From JBHOQX01 sp042408595 (GTDB lineage Bacteria; Chloroflexota; Chloroflexia; Chloroflexales; Roseiflexaceae): a DNA stretch of 64,000 bases. Each line of letters opens with the position of its first letter. Position 1 is the stretch's first letter. This document shows positions 42,300-51,123 of the stretch, piece by piece. The notes beneath the pieces were generated by a model. The model saw only the letters and a list, made by a program, of their open reading frames with translations, was not told where the DNA came from and made no database searches. Location of the stretch: contig JBHOQX010000053.1 of assembly GCA_042408595.1 (NCBI GenBank), forward strand, positions 17,473-81,472. The letters run 5' to 3'. The translations under genes were made by a program, and so were the position numbers.

Positions 42300-42362
42300 A
42301 CGACGACGGCAGGCTGCTCAACCCACAACGATCCGGGCCATAGGACAGCCTGCCGCCGTCGT
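42300..42362. terminator. 17-bp stem-loop between convergent genes
   Basis: Arms 42300-42316 and 42346-42362 pair with one mismatch around a 29-nt loop. The left arm contains GACGA word repeats. It separates the gamma-glutamyltransferase gene from doxX. No U-tract. Confidence 0.45.
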
Positions 42363-42393
42363 CCGCCCCTCGTCGCGGGGCGGCGCACACGCC

Positions 42394-42996
42394 CTATCGC
42401 CTTATCGCCCCCGGGGCTTCGCCCGGCGCCGGCGTGGTGCGCATCCGGTCCATCGCGCGGCGCATCAGCCGCAGCAGCAGCGCCTCCAGCCCGATCAGCC
42501 CGCTCACCCGCCACGCCAGCACCAGCAGGACATGCAGCAGGATGATCCGCCCCTCGAACGCCAGTGTGCCGATGCCCGATAGGATGATGTTCACAACCAG
42601 CAGTACCCCGCCGATCGCCGCCGGCACGACCAGCACCCCGGTGACGAACGAGAGCGCTACAGCCAGCTCCAGGAACGGCATGGCCTTCGATAGGTAGGCC
42701 GTCAGCCCGGTATCGACCATAAACGCCGCAAAATCGCGGAAGAAGGCGAACGGGACGGCGAGCCTGCCATTGGCGATCGAACGAAAGAGCGGCAGGAGCG
42801 CGTCGTTCGTCAGCCAGCCGGCCGCGATCTTGCCCCAGCCCATGCCGAACCAGATCCAGGCTAGGTAGAGCCGCAGCGCCAGCCACAGCGGGGCGGCGTA
42901 GCGGTGTGTAAAGGGCCAGCGCAGCGCGCCGATGGCGCCAGCCGCGCCGCGTGGCATCTGGCGGCCGATGGTATGCGTGCCGGTCGAGGTTGTCAT
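42394..42996 (-). CDS. DoxX-like membrane protein (first copy)
   Basis: 200 residues, start at 42996 with GGAGG 6 nt upstream. About four to five membrane segments: LRLYLAWIWFGMGWGKIAAGW opens the family domain, KAMPFLELAVALSFVTGVLVVPAAIGGVLLVVNIILSG follows, and LHVLLVLAWRVSGLIGLEALLL ends it. DoxX proteins are linked to quinol or thiosulfate redox chemistry in the membrane, but the biochemical role is uncertain. A paralogue lies at 56639. Both have a Rex-like site on the promoter. Confidence 0.82.
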   Translation of the reverse strand: MTTSTGTHTIGRQMPRGAAGAIGALRWPFTHRYAAPLWLALRLYLAWIWFGMGWGKIAAGWLTNDALLPLFRSIANGRLAVPFAFFRDFAAFMVDTGLTAYLSKAMPFLELAVALSFVTGVLVVPAAIGGVLLVVNIILSGIGTLAFEGRIILLHVLLVLAWRVSGLIGLEALLLRLMRRAMDRMRTTPAPGEAPGAIRR

Positions 42997-43038
42997 GCCG
43001 AGCCTCCGTAATGTCGCGTCACTTGTTGCAATGGCGCG

Positions 43039-43078
43039 AGTATACGGCGGCGGCACGCATTTGTGATGAGCCTCACGA
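43039..43078 (-). promoter_or_regulatory. doxX promoter with Rex-like operator
   Basis: Minus strand -35 TCACAA (43061-43066), 16-nt spacer, TATACT (43039-43044). TTGTG-N8-CACGA at 43061-43078 is one mismatch from the Rex consensus and covers the -35. The same bases also fit a CRP-type TGTGA-N6-TCACA with one mismatch. Confidence 0.55.
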
Positions 43079-43468
43079 GGTATCTATGGCGGGACGGCAC
43101 GTCCCGGTCGGGGGCTCAGGTGCTGGCGGGGTGTCCTGGCGCGGCGCGCTGCGTGCGATGAGCGGGCCAGCATTCAGGCGTACGGCGGCGGCGCGCCGCC
43201 GCCGGATAGCATCTATGCCCCCGCACACGAGGAGGGGATGTCAGGGGGCTGGGGGCGCCGCCGCAGCCATTCCATTCGTTGCTCCGGCGCCCAGAGTGGG
43301 AGCAGGGGCCAGGCGGGTACCCGACATCTGTTGTTCAGGCAGCCTCGGCGCGAGCGCGCCGAAGGAGCCGCATGGCCAGGAAGCGCACGGCCCGGCGGGC
43401 AGCCGGGGCGTCTTCGAGCGCAGGTGGCGTCTCGGTATCGTCGATCGCGCGAGCGGGCCGGGTTGTCG
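43079..43468. other. Intergenic region, GC-rich, no recognised gene
   Basis: About 390 bp between the divergent doxX promoter and the end of the aldehyde dehydrogenase gene. It contains a 22-bp perfect palindrome of CGG/CCG repeats (43183-43204). Frames open here have no ribosome site. Confidence 0.4.
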
Positions 43469-44935
43469 CTACTCTTTGCTGTACGGGTACCACCAGCTCT
43501 TCCGCTCCATCGCGAAGTCCCAATGGACGTGCTTGGTCTCCAGGAAGGCTTCCAGGCCCTCCTCGCCGAGCTCGCGCGCGCCGCCGCTGAACTTCATGCC
43601 GCCGAACGGTCCAGCATCGTTGTCGGTCAGCGGGTCGTTCACCCAGCAGGTGCCGGCTTTTACTTCCTCGTAGTATTGTTTTACCTTCAACGGATCGCGG
43701 GTGTACAGGTTGGCCCCCAGGCCGTAGTCGCTGTCGTTCACCAGCTCGATCGCCTCGTCGAAGGTGCGGTAGGTCATCACCGGGATGGTTGGGCCGAACG
43801 TCTCTTCGCGCATGATGGTGAAGGAGTGGTCCACGCCGGTGAGGACAGTCGGCTCGTAGAAAAAGCCGCGGCTGAACTGCGGCGGGCGGCGGCCCCCGGT
43901 GAGGATGCGCGCCCCACGCTGGCGGGCGTCCTCCACGTGCGCCTCGACCTTGTGGCGGTAGCGCTCGCCGATCAGCGGGCCGATGTCGGTCGTCGGCTCC
44001 AGGCCATGGCCGAGCCGCAGGGAGCGGACATAGTCGACCAGTCGGTCGGTGAAAGCGCGGGCGATGCTCTCGTGCACGTACACCCGCTCGGTCGAGGTGC
44101 AGACCTGGCCGGCGTTCAGCAGCGCGGCCCAGGCCACGCCCGGCACGGCCACATCCAGGTCGGCATCCTCAGCGACGATAAAGGCGTCCTTGCCGCCCAG
44201 CTCCAGGTGGTTCTTCTTCACGCGCTCGGCGGCCAGGCGGGCGATCTCGCGCCCGGTAGCGAACGAGCCGGTGAAGGCGATCATCTGGGTGCCGGGGCTG
44301 ACGACAAGCTCGCGCCCGACGGTCGCGCCGTAGCCGGTGACGATGTTGACCACGCCGGGCGGCAGGTGGCCGAAGATCTCGGCGAACAGCAACGTGGTGA
44401 GCGGGGTCATCTCGCTCGGCTTGATGATCACCGTGTTGCCGGCCGCCAGCGCCGGGGCGACCTTCCAGGCCATCAGCAGGATCGGGTAATTCCACGGCAC
44501 GATGCAGGCGACGACGCCGTACGGCTCCTTGAGCACCATGGCGAGCTGCGTCGGCTCGATGGAAGGGATGACGCGGCCGCGGATGTTGCGCTGCAACTCG
44601 GCGTAGTAGTCGAAGCAGGCCGCGCTCCAGCCCATCTCGTCGCGGTTCTCGACCAGCGGCTTGCCGCCCTCCTGCGTCAGCAGCGTGGCCAGCTCCTCGG
44701 TACGCTCGCGGATGTTGCGGGCGACCTCGTGGAGCATGTGCGCGCGGTCGTGCGCCGTGACCTTGCGCCATTCGCGGAAGGCGGCGTTGGCGGCGGCGAT
44801 GGCGCGGCGGGCGTCCTCCTCGTTGCCCAGCGGCGCCTGGCCGATCACCTCCTCGGTCGCCGGGTCCTGCACATCGAACGTCTCGCCGGTGACGCTGGGC
44901 GTGCGCTCGCCGTTGATGAGCATCAGATAAGACAT
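43469..44935 (-). CDS. NAD(P)-dependent aldehyde dehydrogenase
   Basis: 488 residues, start at 44935. All catalytic elements are present: IVPWNYPILLMAWKVAPALAAGNTVIIKPSE, AFTGSFATGREIA, ELGGKDAFIVAEDADLD with the general-base Glu, and nucleophile C279 in LNAGQVCTSTERVYVHES. The C-terminus has EETFGPTIPVMTY and FGGMKFSGGARELGEEGLEAFLETKHV. It oxidises an aldehyde to the acid. Overall similarity is closest to betaine-aldehyde or aminobutyraldehyde dehydrogenases, but the substrate is not determinable. Confidence 0.94.
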   Translation of the reverse strand: MSYLMLINGERTPSVTGETFDVQDPATEEVIGQAPLGNEEDARRAIAAANAAFREWRKVTAHDRAHMLHEVARNIRERTEELATLLTQEGGKPLVENRDEMGWSAACFDYYAELQRNIRGRVIPSIEPTQLAMVLKEPYGVVACIVPWNYPILLMAWKVAPALAAGNTVIIKPSEMTPLTTLLFAEIFGHLPPGVVNIVTGYGATVGRELVVSPGTQMIAFTGSFATGREIARLAAERVKKNHLELGGKDAFIVAEDADLDVAVPGVAWAALLNAGQVCTSTERVYVHESIARAFTDRLVDYVRSLRLGHGLEPTTDIGPLIGERYRHKVEAHVEDARQRGARILTGGRRPPQFSRGFFYEPTVLTGVDHSFTIMREETFGPTIPVMTYRTFDEAIELVNDSDYGLGANLYTRDPLKVKQYYEEVKAGTCWVNDPLTDNDAGPFGGMKFSGGARELGEEGLEAFLETKHVHWDFAMERKSWWYPYSKE

Positions 44936-45082
44936 AGCTACCTCGCTGGGCTGCCGTGGCTCAGTCGCCAGCCACCTGGCGATCGTCACGACTGCCTGAA
45001 ACAGCTCGCTCCCGGGGGCCAGGGGCCGCTGGCCCGCGGCGACTCTCCGCGCCGCCCGCGATGCGCCACCGCCGTGCGTCGC

Positions 45083-47419
45083 CTACACCTCGCCATACTC
45101 CTCCAGCAGCGCACGCCACTCGCCGACCAGTTCGTCGCGCCGGGCGGCGTAGTAGATGTGATCGACGCCGCTCTCGTCGCGATAGACCAGATCGACCTGG
45201 CTGCGCATCGGGCGCAGGTAGCCGATATTCCCCCACCAGCGCACCTTCTCCTCGTCCAGCGGCATATCCTGGCTGATCATCCGCGCGGCGTACTGGCGGA
45301 TGGTGCCCTCCTCGATATCCTGTAGCCGCCATGGCATGGTGCTGGTCTCGCCGGTGCGCAGATTGCAGAAGGTGTAGCGCTCTTCGCCGTTCTCATCGCG
45401 GACGATGCCGACGACCTCGATCCCGGTGCGCGGGCGCGGCACGCAGATCAGGTTCATCCAGGCGCCGGTCAGCCTTTCGCGTGGGACATTCGGAAACTCG
45501 CGGACCTCCTGGCCATCCTTGTCCTTCATCACCAGGTCGAAGCGCGGCGTACCGTCGTTGGCGCGGTGGATGCGCCAGATTCCGCCCCGCCCGCGCCAGC
45601 GCAGCCGGCGCTGCCCCCAGCCTGGCGCGGCCACAGCCTCGCCCGGGGCCTCGTCCAGCGGCTCGCGCCCATCGTCGCCATCGTGGAAGGCGCGCGGCTC
45701 CACCTCCGCCACCTCGTCGCCGCTGCGCTCGCCGATCAACTGCTGCCATCCTTCGCTCAGCCCCCAATCCGAGACGCCGAAGAAGATATGGTCGATCTTG
45801 CCGTCGGCGTTGCGGTGCACCAGGTCGTATTTGATGCGGTTCCCCTGGCGGTAGGCGCGCCATAGACCAAGCCGTCCGTGCCATTTCACCTGGCTGTGCA
45901 GGTCGATCCGGCCCTCGCGCAGGTCTTCGTAGCGGCTGATGGCATAGGCCCACAGCCCCTGCGCCCGGTCGCGGGCGACATTCGCGGTTGTTCGCAGGTC
46001 GCGTACTTCGTACAGCCACTGACCGCCGCGCTTCTGCGCGCCAACGATTTCCACGCCTGAGCGCGGCAGGTCGAGCGCCTGACCGCCGTCGAGCGGGGAA
46101 GTCGCGCCTTCGGCCAGGGCGCGCCGGCAGAGCTGGAGGATCTCAGCCCGGTCGGCGGGCGCCGTCTGCCCATCGCGGCGGGTGTAGATCACCCCCTCGC
46201 GGCTGAGGTATGGCGGCGGCTCGGGCGCCTTGACCTCGACACGGATGAGGTCGCGGCCGTCGTAGCTCAACAGCTCCATCGTCAGGTACGGCGGTGGCAC
46301 GATACGCTCCTGCACCCTGACGCGCAGCGCCTCGCTCACCTGGTCGGGCCGGCTGACACCCTGCACCGTCCCATCACCTGGGTCGGCGCCGATGATCAGC
46401 GTGCCGCCGCCGACATTCGCCAGCGCCGCGACATCGCGCCACAGCTCATCGGCCGCGCTCTCGGCGCGAAGCACATGCCGCTCGCTCGGCGGGCCGACGC
46501 GCAGGGTGTCGACCTCCCACTGCTTCTGGTCGCGCTTCGGTACGCGCACGCAGTCGAACTCCTGCGATGTAAAAAGGGCCTTGAGCGCCGCGAACGAGGG
46601 ATCGGGCAGCAGCAACTCGACGTAGCGATCGCCGACGCCGTGGCGGGCGGCCGGGTCGCCGTTCGGCTCGCCGCTGCGCCGGACCCGGTGCGCGTCCGAG
46701 CTCTGGATGCAGAACATGCGCCGTTCGTAGTGCTCGGTGCGGCCGTTGTACCACCCCGGCGAGGTGAACTTTTCGTGGTCGGTGTAGAAGTTGATGAACT
46801 CGATGGCATGCAGAAACGGGCTCTGGGTCGCTGCGACGCGCGCCTGGCCGCTGGTGCCCATCCGCAGCGTCTCGGTGATCACACCATTCGCCCCGTTCGC
46901 GTGCGCCGCGATGACGATGCCGCCGGCCCGCGCGATGATCTCATAGGCTTCGGTGACATGGCGCGTGCCGGGGATGGCGCAGGCGCCCCGTTTGAGCAGC
47001 TCTGCCGGCACGCCGAGCTGGAGCAGCGTGGCATCGATCAGGCTGGTGGGGCGATCCGGGGGGAAGATGCCAAGGATATGCGCGCCGTAATGCGAGGTGA
47101 ACTCGAAGCCGGGCAGCACGGTGATTTTGGCGCGCAGGCGGCGATACTCGCTCAGGCGAGCCTGCTCGTCGTCCGTCAGGCGGCCGGCGCGGTCGAGCGC
47201 TTCCAGGAACTCGATCTCGCGGATCATCTGCTCGTAGCCGTGGACGGTGTTGTGGTCGGTAAAGGCGATCAGGCTCAGGTCACGGCGTTCGGCCTCCTGC
47301 AGGATGTCAAGATAACTCGCGTGCGGTTCTGCGTAATCTTCCGATGCTGGTGTGTGAATATGCAAGTCGGCACGAAACCAACGCCTGCCGTTTCGAGCGG
47401 CGTCCCCATTCGTCGTCAT
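45083..47419 (-). CDS. PHP phosphoesterase-AlbA/Schlafen-like fusion with an A-B-B-A-B repeat tail
   Basis: 778 residues. Residues 13-245 are a PHP domain with metal residues in DLHIHT (18-23), TDHNT (54-58), GFEFTSH (105-110), AAHANG (H173) and SSDAHR (D242, H244). Residues about 319-433 match an AlbA_2/Schlafen-type domain (ELWRDVAALANVGGGTLIIGAD, then GREGV-like SREGVIYTRRDGQTAPA). The rest is built from two repeated modules. Module A is at 455-505 and 666-715 (GVEIVG or GIEVVG start, RDLRT or CNLRT core). Module B is at 511-563, 606-658 and 726-775 (KWHGRLGLW, RWRGRGGIW and RWWGNIGYL starts). PHP and Schlafen domains act on phosphates and nucleic acids, so a nucleic-acid repair or defence role is a reasonable guess. 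Confidence 0.8.
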   Translation of the reverse strand: MTTNGDAARNGRRWFRADLHIHTPASEDYAEPHASYLDILQEAERRDLSLIAFTDHNTVHGYEQMIREIEFLEALDRAGRLTDDEQARLSEYRRLRAKITVLPGFEFTSHYGAHILGIFPPDRPTSLIDATLLQLGVPAELLKRGACAIPGTRHVTEAYEIIARAGGIVIAAHANGANGVITETLRMGTSGQARVAATQSPFLHAIEFINFYTDHEKFTSPGWYNGRTEHYERRMFCIQSSDAHRVRRSGEPNGDPAARHGVGDRYVELLLPDPSFAALKALFTSQEFDCVRVPKRDQKQWEVDTLRVGPPSERHVLRAESAADELWRDVAALANVGGGTLIIGADPGDGTVQGVSRPDQVSEALRVRVQERIVPPPYLTMELLSYDGRDLIRVEVKAPEPPPYLSREGVIYTRRDGQTAPADRAEILQLCRRALAEGATSPLDGGQALDLPRSGVEIVGAQKRGGQWLYEVRDLRTTANVARDRAQGLWAYAISRYEDLREGRIDLHSQVKWHGRLGLWRAYRQGNRIKYDLVHRNADGKIDHIFFGVSDWGLSEGWQQLIGERSGDEVAEVEPRAFHDGDDGREPLDEAPGEAVAAPGWGQRRLRWRGRGGIWRIHRANDGTPRFDLVMKDKDGQEVREFPNVPRERLTGAWMNLICVPRPRTGIEVVGIVRDENGEERYTFCNLRTGETSTMPWRLQDIEEGTIRQYAARMISQDMPLDEEKVRWWGNIGYLRPMRSQVDLVYRDESGVDHIYYAARRDELVGEWRALLEEYGEV

Positions 47420-47759
47420 ACGTCAAATCTCCAACTCAATCCAAGAAACAAATACCGGTTCTCTGTGCCGGACGGGCGGCGCGAATCTCAACGGCCACGC
47501 ACCGGCGGTTTCGTATGCAGTTTGACCTTCGGCGCCGATCCGGCGCAGCGTACCTCCTTTGCAACTGCGTCAGGCGGCAAAATGACATCCTGTTTCTTCC
47601 CTTTTTTCCAGTAAGCCGCTTCGCGACGCCATGATACCCGAAACGCCGAGAGATGGCAACGGTGGCGGTGCGCCACGCTGCGCTCACGGCTCGGATTCGC
47701 GGACACTTCCGCCCACCATCCGCCCTCCAGACGCACACGGTGCGCGCTGGATCGCGAGA
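47420..47759. other. Intergenic region with long leader of the PHP gene
   Basis: 340 bp. It holds the promoter described at 47631-47659 and an approximately 200-nt leader with a purine-rich stretch on the minus strand. No coding or RNA gene is evident. Confidence 0.4.
47631..47659 (-). promoter_or_regulatory. Promoter of the PHP-fusion gene
   Basis: Minus strand TTGCCA (47654-47659), 17-nt spacer, TATCAT (47631-47636). Confidence 0.6.
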
Positions 47760-49022
47760 TTAGGCGACGCCGCAGAAGCGTAGCGCTGTGAGGGCCAGGA
47801 TGCGCGCCGCCGCGACCAGCTCGCCGATGGCGATCCACTCATCGCGCTGGTGGGCCAGGCGCACATCGCCGGGGCCGAACAGCAGGGTCGGGATGCCACC
47901 GACGTGCTGGAGCAGCCGCATATCAGCCCCGTACGGGGCACCGTAGGGCGCCATCGCGCGGCCCTCCGCCGCCATCGCCCCGCCGAGCGCCGCCACCAGC
48001 GGGTGATCCGGCGCGATCTCGGCCGACGCGAACTGGCCGCCCCACCACTCGACCGCTGGCGGGTGCGCCGCGAGCCACGGGTCGGCGGCCGCCGCCGCGG
48101 CGACCGCCCGCTCCAACGCGTCCCGCGCCTGTGCCGGCGGCTCGCCCACGGCGACGCCGTAGCGCCCCTCGGCGACCAACGACTCCGGCACGGTGGACGG
48201 CCAGTCGCCGGCGCGCAGCACGCCGATGCTGATCGGGTACGGCAGGTCGAGCGCACGCATCAGCGGGTGGGCGACAGCGGTGTTGCGCTCGCGCTCCAAT
48301 GCGGCGAGCGCCCGGTGCAGCGGCAGATAGGCGTCCACCGCGCTGTGCCCCTCCAGCCGTTTCGCGCCGTGGGCCGCCCTGCCGGCCACACGCAGGCGGA
48401 AGGTGAGCGCCCCAGCGTGCGCCAGCACTGGTTGCAGGCCGGTCGGCTCGGTGATGATCGCGCCATCGGCGCGGGGGCCGCGCAGCGCCGCGGCGAACGC
48501 CCCCAGGCCGCCGTCCTCCTCGCCGACGACCGTCTGCACATAGAGCGCGCCGCGCAGCGGCACACCGCAGCGGGCGATCGCCCCGGCCGCGGCGAGCATG
48601 CTCGCAACACCGCCCTTCATGTCGCAGGCGCCACGGCCGTACACCCGGCCGTCCGCCACCGTGCCCGACCAGGGGCCATGACGCCAGCGCGACTCATCGC
48701 CCGCCGGCACGACGTCCAGATGGCCGTTGAAGATCAGGCTCGGCCAGGCGCCGCCGCCATAGCGCGCCACCACTCCGACGGCGGAGTCGCGCTCGACCTC
48801 TTGGCCGGGGAAGTCGGGCCGGGCGGCGAGCGCGGCCACGTCGATCTCCCAGGTCTCGACCGCGAGCCCGCGCGCGGCGAGCTCCGCGGCGGCGACCGCT
48901 TGCACCCGGCGCTCGGCGGGCGTGCCGCCGATGCTCGGCTCGCCGATCAGCGCACACAGCGTGCGCACCATCGCGGCCTCATCGATCGCCGCCAGCACAC
49001 GCGCCTCGGTTGCGGTAAGCAT
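47760..49022 (-). CDS. M20 family metallopeptidase/deacylase (ArgE/DapE/ACY1 type)
   Basis: 420 residues. Metal ligands and catalytic residues are visible: H101 and D103 in NGHLDVVPAG, D134 in YGRGACDMKGG, the E168-E169 pair in VVGEEDGG, and a late His in RLAHQRDEW. The dimerisation domain has AAHGAKRLEGHSAVDAYLPL. These enzymes cleave N-acyl amino acids or dipeptides in the cytoplasm. ArgE, DapE and aminoacylase activities cannot be separated here. The ATG at 49022 has no clear Shine-Dalgarno. Confidence 0.9.
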   Translation of the reverse strand: MLTATEARVLAAIDEAAMVRTLCALIGEPSIGGTPAERRVQAVAAAELAARGLAVETWEIDVAALAARPDFPGQEVERDSAVGVVARYGGGAWPSLIFNGHLDVVPAGDESRWRHGPWSGTVADGRVYGRGACDMKGGVASMLAAAGAIARCGVPLRGALYVQTVVGEEDGGLGAFAAALRGPRADGAIITEPTGLQPVLAHAGALTFRLRVAGRAAHGAKRLEGHSAVDAYLPLHRALAALERERNTAVAHPLMRALDLPYPISIGVLRAGDWPSTVPESLVAEGRYGVAVGEPPAQARDALERAVAAAAAADPWLAAHPPAVEWWGGQFASAEIAPDHPLVAALGGAMAAEGRAMAPYGAPYGADMRLLQHVGGIPTLLFGPGDVRLAHQRDEWIAIGELVAAARILALTALRFCGVA

Positions 49023-49235
49023 GGTGAGGGTTTCCGTACTCGAGCGAAAGCCTGCGCGGTAGGCCGATCCGCGCGTCCGTATCGACCAGCCCGGCCCGCC
49101 ACCTCTGCGCGGCGGGTGGACGCATCGCTCGTCCGCCGTGCTGCGGCCCCGACCATTGTACCGCTTTCTGGGCGGGCGCAGTGGGGGCACATGGCGCGCC
49201 AGAAGAAGATATGTCAAGCTGTCGTGCGCCATTCC

Positions 49236-49264
49236 TTGACAAACCGTTGGGCTTCGAGTACACT
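49236..49264 (+). promoter_or_regulatory. Strong promoter of the branched-chain amino-acid transporter operon
   Basis: Perfect TTGACA (49236-49241), 17-nt spacer, TACACT (49259-49264). It is the best -35/-10 pair in the window and points at the binding-protein gene. Confidence 0.8.
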
Positions 49265-49677
49265 GCGCGGCAATATCCCTTGCCCCGCCACGGAATTCGG
49301 CCGCCGAGCATCCTGCACGGCGCGTCGCCATATCCGCGGCCGAAGGAAACTCCGCGTGGGCGGCCCGGGCGGGCCGCGCCGTCAGGCGCTCCCGCTATGA
49401 CACGGACGGTTCGCCGATGGCGCTGCGGCGCCGAGACGACACAGCGCCACGCACCCCGGCCTGGCCGGCGCAGCAGAGACGGCGGTCGCATGCGCTGCCG
49501 GGGCGCTGGAGACGGAAAGGGGGTCAGGGCCATCGCTCCGCGATAACCCATCTCGATTTGTGGCAGAGCGTCGCACGGGCGCGCACGTCGGCACGGCCGG
49601 CCCCCTACGCACATGCGTCGCCGCACGCTTCGGGCCACGACACAGATTCCTCAGCTACACAAGGAGTATCGCAGCGT
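49265..49677 (+). other. Long 5' leader of the transporter operon
   Basis: About 405 nt between the inferred transcription start and the binding-protein start. It is GC-rich with several possible stems (for example around 49425-49440 and 49590-49610). I do not recognise a known riboswitch, and see no leader peptide rich in Leu, Ile or Val codons. The AAGGAG at 49661-49666 is the ribosome site. Confidence 0.4.
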
Positions 49678-50970
49678 ATGAAGACTCGTGTCAGCCTGTT
49701 CATGCTGGTTGCGATTCTAGCCGGCCTGCTGGCGGCCTGTGGCCAGACACCCTCGGGCGGCGGCGCGGCACCGACCACTGCCTCCGGCGGCGCCCAGCCG
49801 ACGGCCGCGCCGCAGCCGACCGCTCCACCTGCGGGCGGCGGGGCCGCCGGCAACACGATCAAGATCGTCTCCTCGCTGCCGCGCACCGGCTCGTCCAAGG
49901 GCCAGACGGACTCGGTGGTGAACGCGATCAAGCAGCGCCTGGAGGAAGACAAGAACCAGGCCTGCGGCGGCAAGTTCAACATCGTCTATGAAGACATGGA
50001 CGACGCGACCGCGGCCGCCGGCAAGTGGGACGCTGCGCAGGAGGCCTCGAACGCCAACAAGGCCGCCGCCGACGCGGATGTGATGGTCTACATCGGCACC
50101 TTCAACTCCGGCGCGGCCAAGATCAGCATTCCGATCCTGAACCAGGCTAGCCTGGTGATGATCAGCCCGGCCAACACCTACCCCGGCCTGACCAAGCCGG
50201 GCAAGGGCGAGGCTGGCGAGCCGGACAAGTACTACCCGACCGGCAAGCGCAACTACTCGCGTGTCGTGCCGGCCGACGATATTCAGGGCGTCGCCGCGGC
50301 GAACTGGGCCAAGGAGCTGGGCGCGAAGAGCGCCTACGTGCTGGATGATACCGAGCTCTACGGCAAGGGCGTCGCAGACGTCTTCCGCAAGCAGGCCGAG
50401 AGCATCGGCATCAAGCTGGTGGGCAACGACAGCATCGATGGCAAGGCGGCGGACTACCGCGCGCTCGCAGCCAAGATCGTCAGCGCCGCGCCGGACATCG
50501 TCTACTACGGCGGGATCACCCAGAACAACGCCGGCCAGCTGTGGAAGGATATCCGCAGCGAGGGCTTCAAGGGCCTCATGATGGGCCCGGACGGCATCTA
50601 CGAAGAGGCGTTCATCAAGGCTGCCGGCGACGCGGCCGAGGGTACCTACGTGACCTTCGGCGGCACGCCGCCCGAGAAGCTGACCGGCAATGCCGCCGAG
50701 TGGTACAAGAACTACAAAGAGAAGTACAAGTCGGAGCCTGAGGTCTACGCGGTCTACGGCTACGAGGCGGCGAATGTCGCGATGGCGGCGATCAACAAGG
50801 TCTGCGCGAAGGACCGCGCCAAGATCCTCGATGCCGTGATGGGCACCAAGGATTTCAACGGCGTCCTCGGCACCTGGAGCTTCGACGCCAACGGCGACAC
50901 CTCGCTGACGACGATGAGCGGCGCCCAGGTCAAGGGCGGCAAATTCGAGTTCGTCAAAGAGCTCAAGTAG
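49678..50970 (+). CDS. Branched-chain amino-acid/amide ABC transporter substrate-binding lipoprotein
   Basis: 430 residues. The signal peptide ends in the lipobox LLAAC with C21 as the lipidated residue, followed by a Gly/Ala/Thr/Pro linker to about 58. The mature part is a type I periplasmic-binding fold (LivJ/K): TIKIVSSLPRTGSSKGQTDSVVNAIKQ, VMVYIGTFNSGAAKISIPILNQASLVMISPANTYPGL, SYVLDD-like AYVLDDTELYGKGVADVF and VYAVYGYEAANVAMAAI. It captures the substrate for the permease genes that follow. Substrate may be leucine-type amino acids, urea or amides. Confidence 0.94.
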   Translation: MKTRVSLFMLVAILAGLLAACGQTPSGGGAAPTTASGGAQPTAAPQPTAPPAGGGAAGNTIKIVSSLPRTGSSKGQTDSVVNAIKQRLEEDKNQACGGKFNIVYEDMDDATAAAGKWDAAQEASNANKAAADADVMVYIGTFNSGAAKISIPILNQASLVMISPANTYPGLTKPGKGEAGEPDKYYPTGKRNYSRVVPADDIQGVAAANWAKELGAKSAYVLDDTELYGKGVADVFRKQAESIGIKLVGNDSIDGKAADYRALAAKIVSAAPDIVYYGGITQNNAGQLWKDIRSEGFKGLMMGPDGIYEEAFIKAAGDAAEGTYVTFGGTPPEKLTGNAAEWYKNYKEKYKSEPEVYAVYGYEAANVAMAAINKVCAKDRAKILDAVMGTKDFNGVLGTWSFDANGDTSLTTMSGAQVKGGKFEFVKELK

Positions 50971-50986
50971 GCCGCATACAGGGGTG

Positions 50987-51008
50987 TTGGGGGCCTGCGG
51001 GCCCCCAA
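50987..51008 (+). terminator. Intra-operon stem-loop after the binding-protein gene
   Basis: A perfect 9-bp stem TTGGGGGCC/GGCCCCCAA (50987-50995 and 51000-51008, loop TGCG) with no U-run. At this place, such stems usually protect the binding-protein mRNA end or reduce read-through into the permease genes. A second inverted repeat of 10-11 bp lies at about 51044-51071. Confidence 0.5.
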
Positions 51009-51123
51009 ACAACCGATGCCGCCCTTCGGCGCACCCACCCAACCGGCGAGTGGCGCAGCGGTTCGCCACTCGCCATTGCTCACGGCCCATCCCCCGACCC
51101 GCCCACCCATGCGAGGGACACGT

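Noticed and set aside
40613..42886. A long minus-strand frame covering the gamma-glutamyltransferase gene and part of doxX
   Set aside because: It spans two well-supported genes, has no start signal and encodes a compositionally biased product.
43183..43204. 22-bp perfect CGG/CCG palindrome
   Set aside because: It has no loop and is simple GC-rich sequence. It may be chance in this composition, so I list it only within the spacer.
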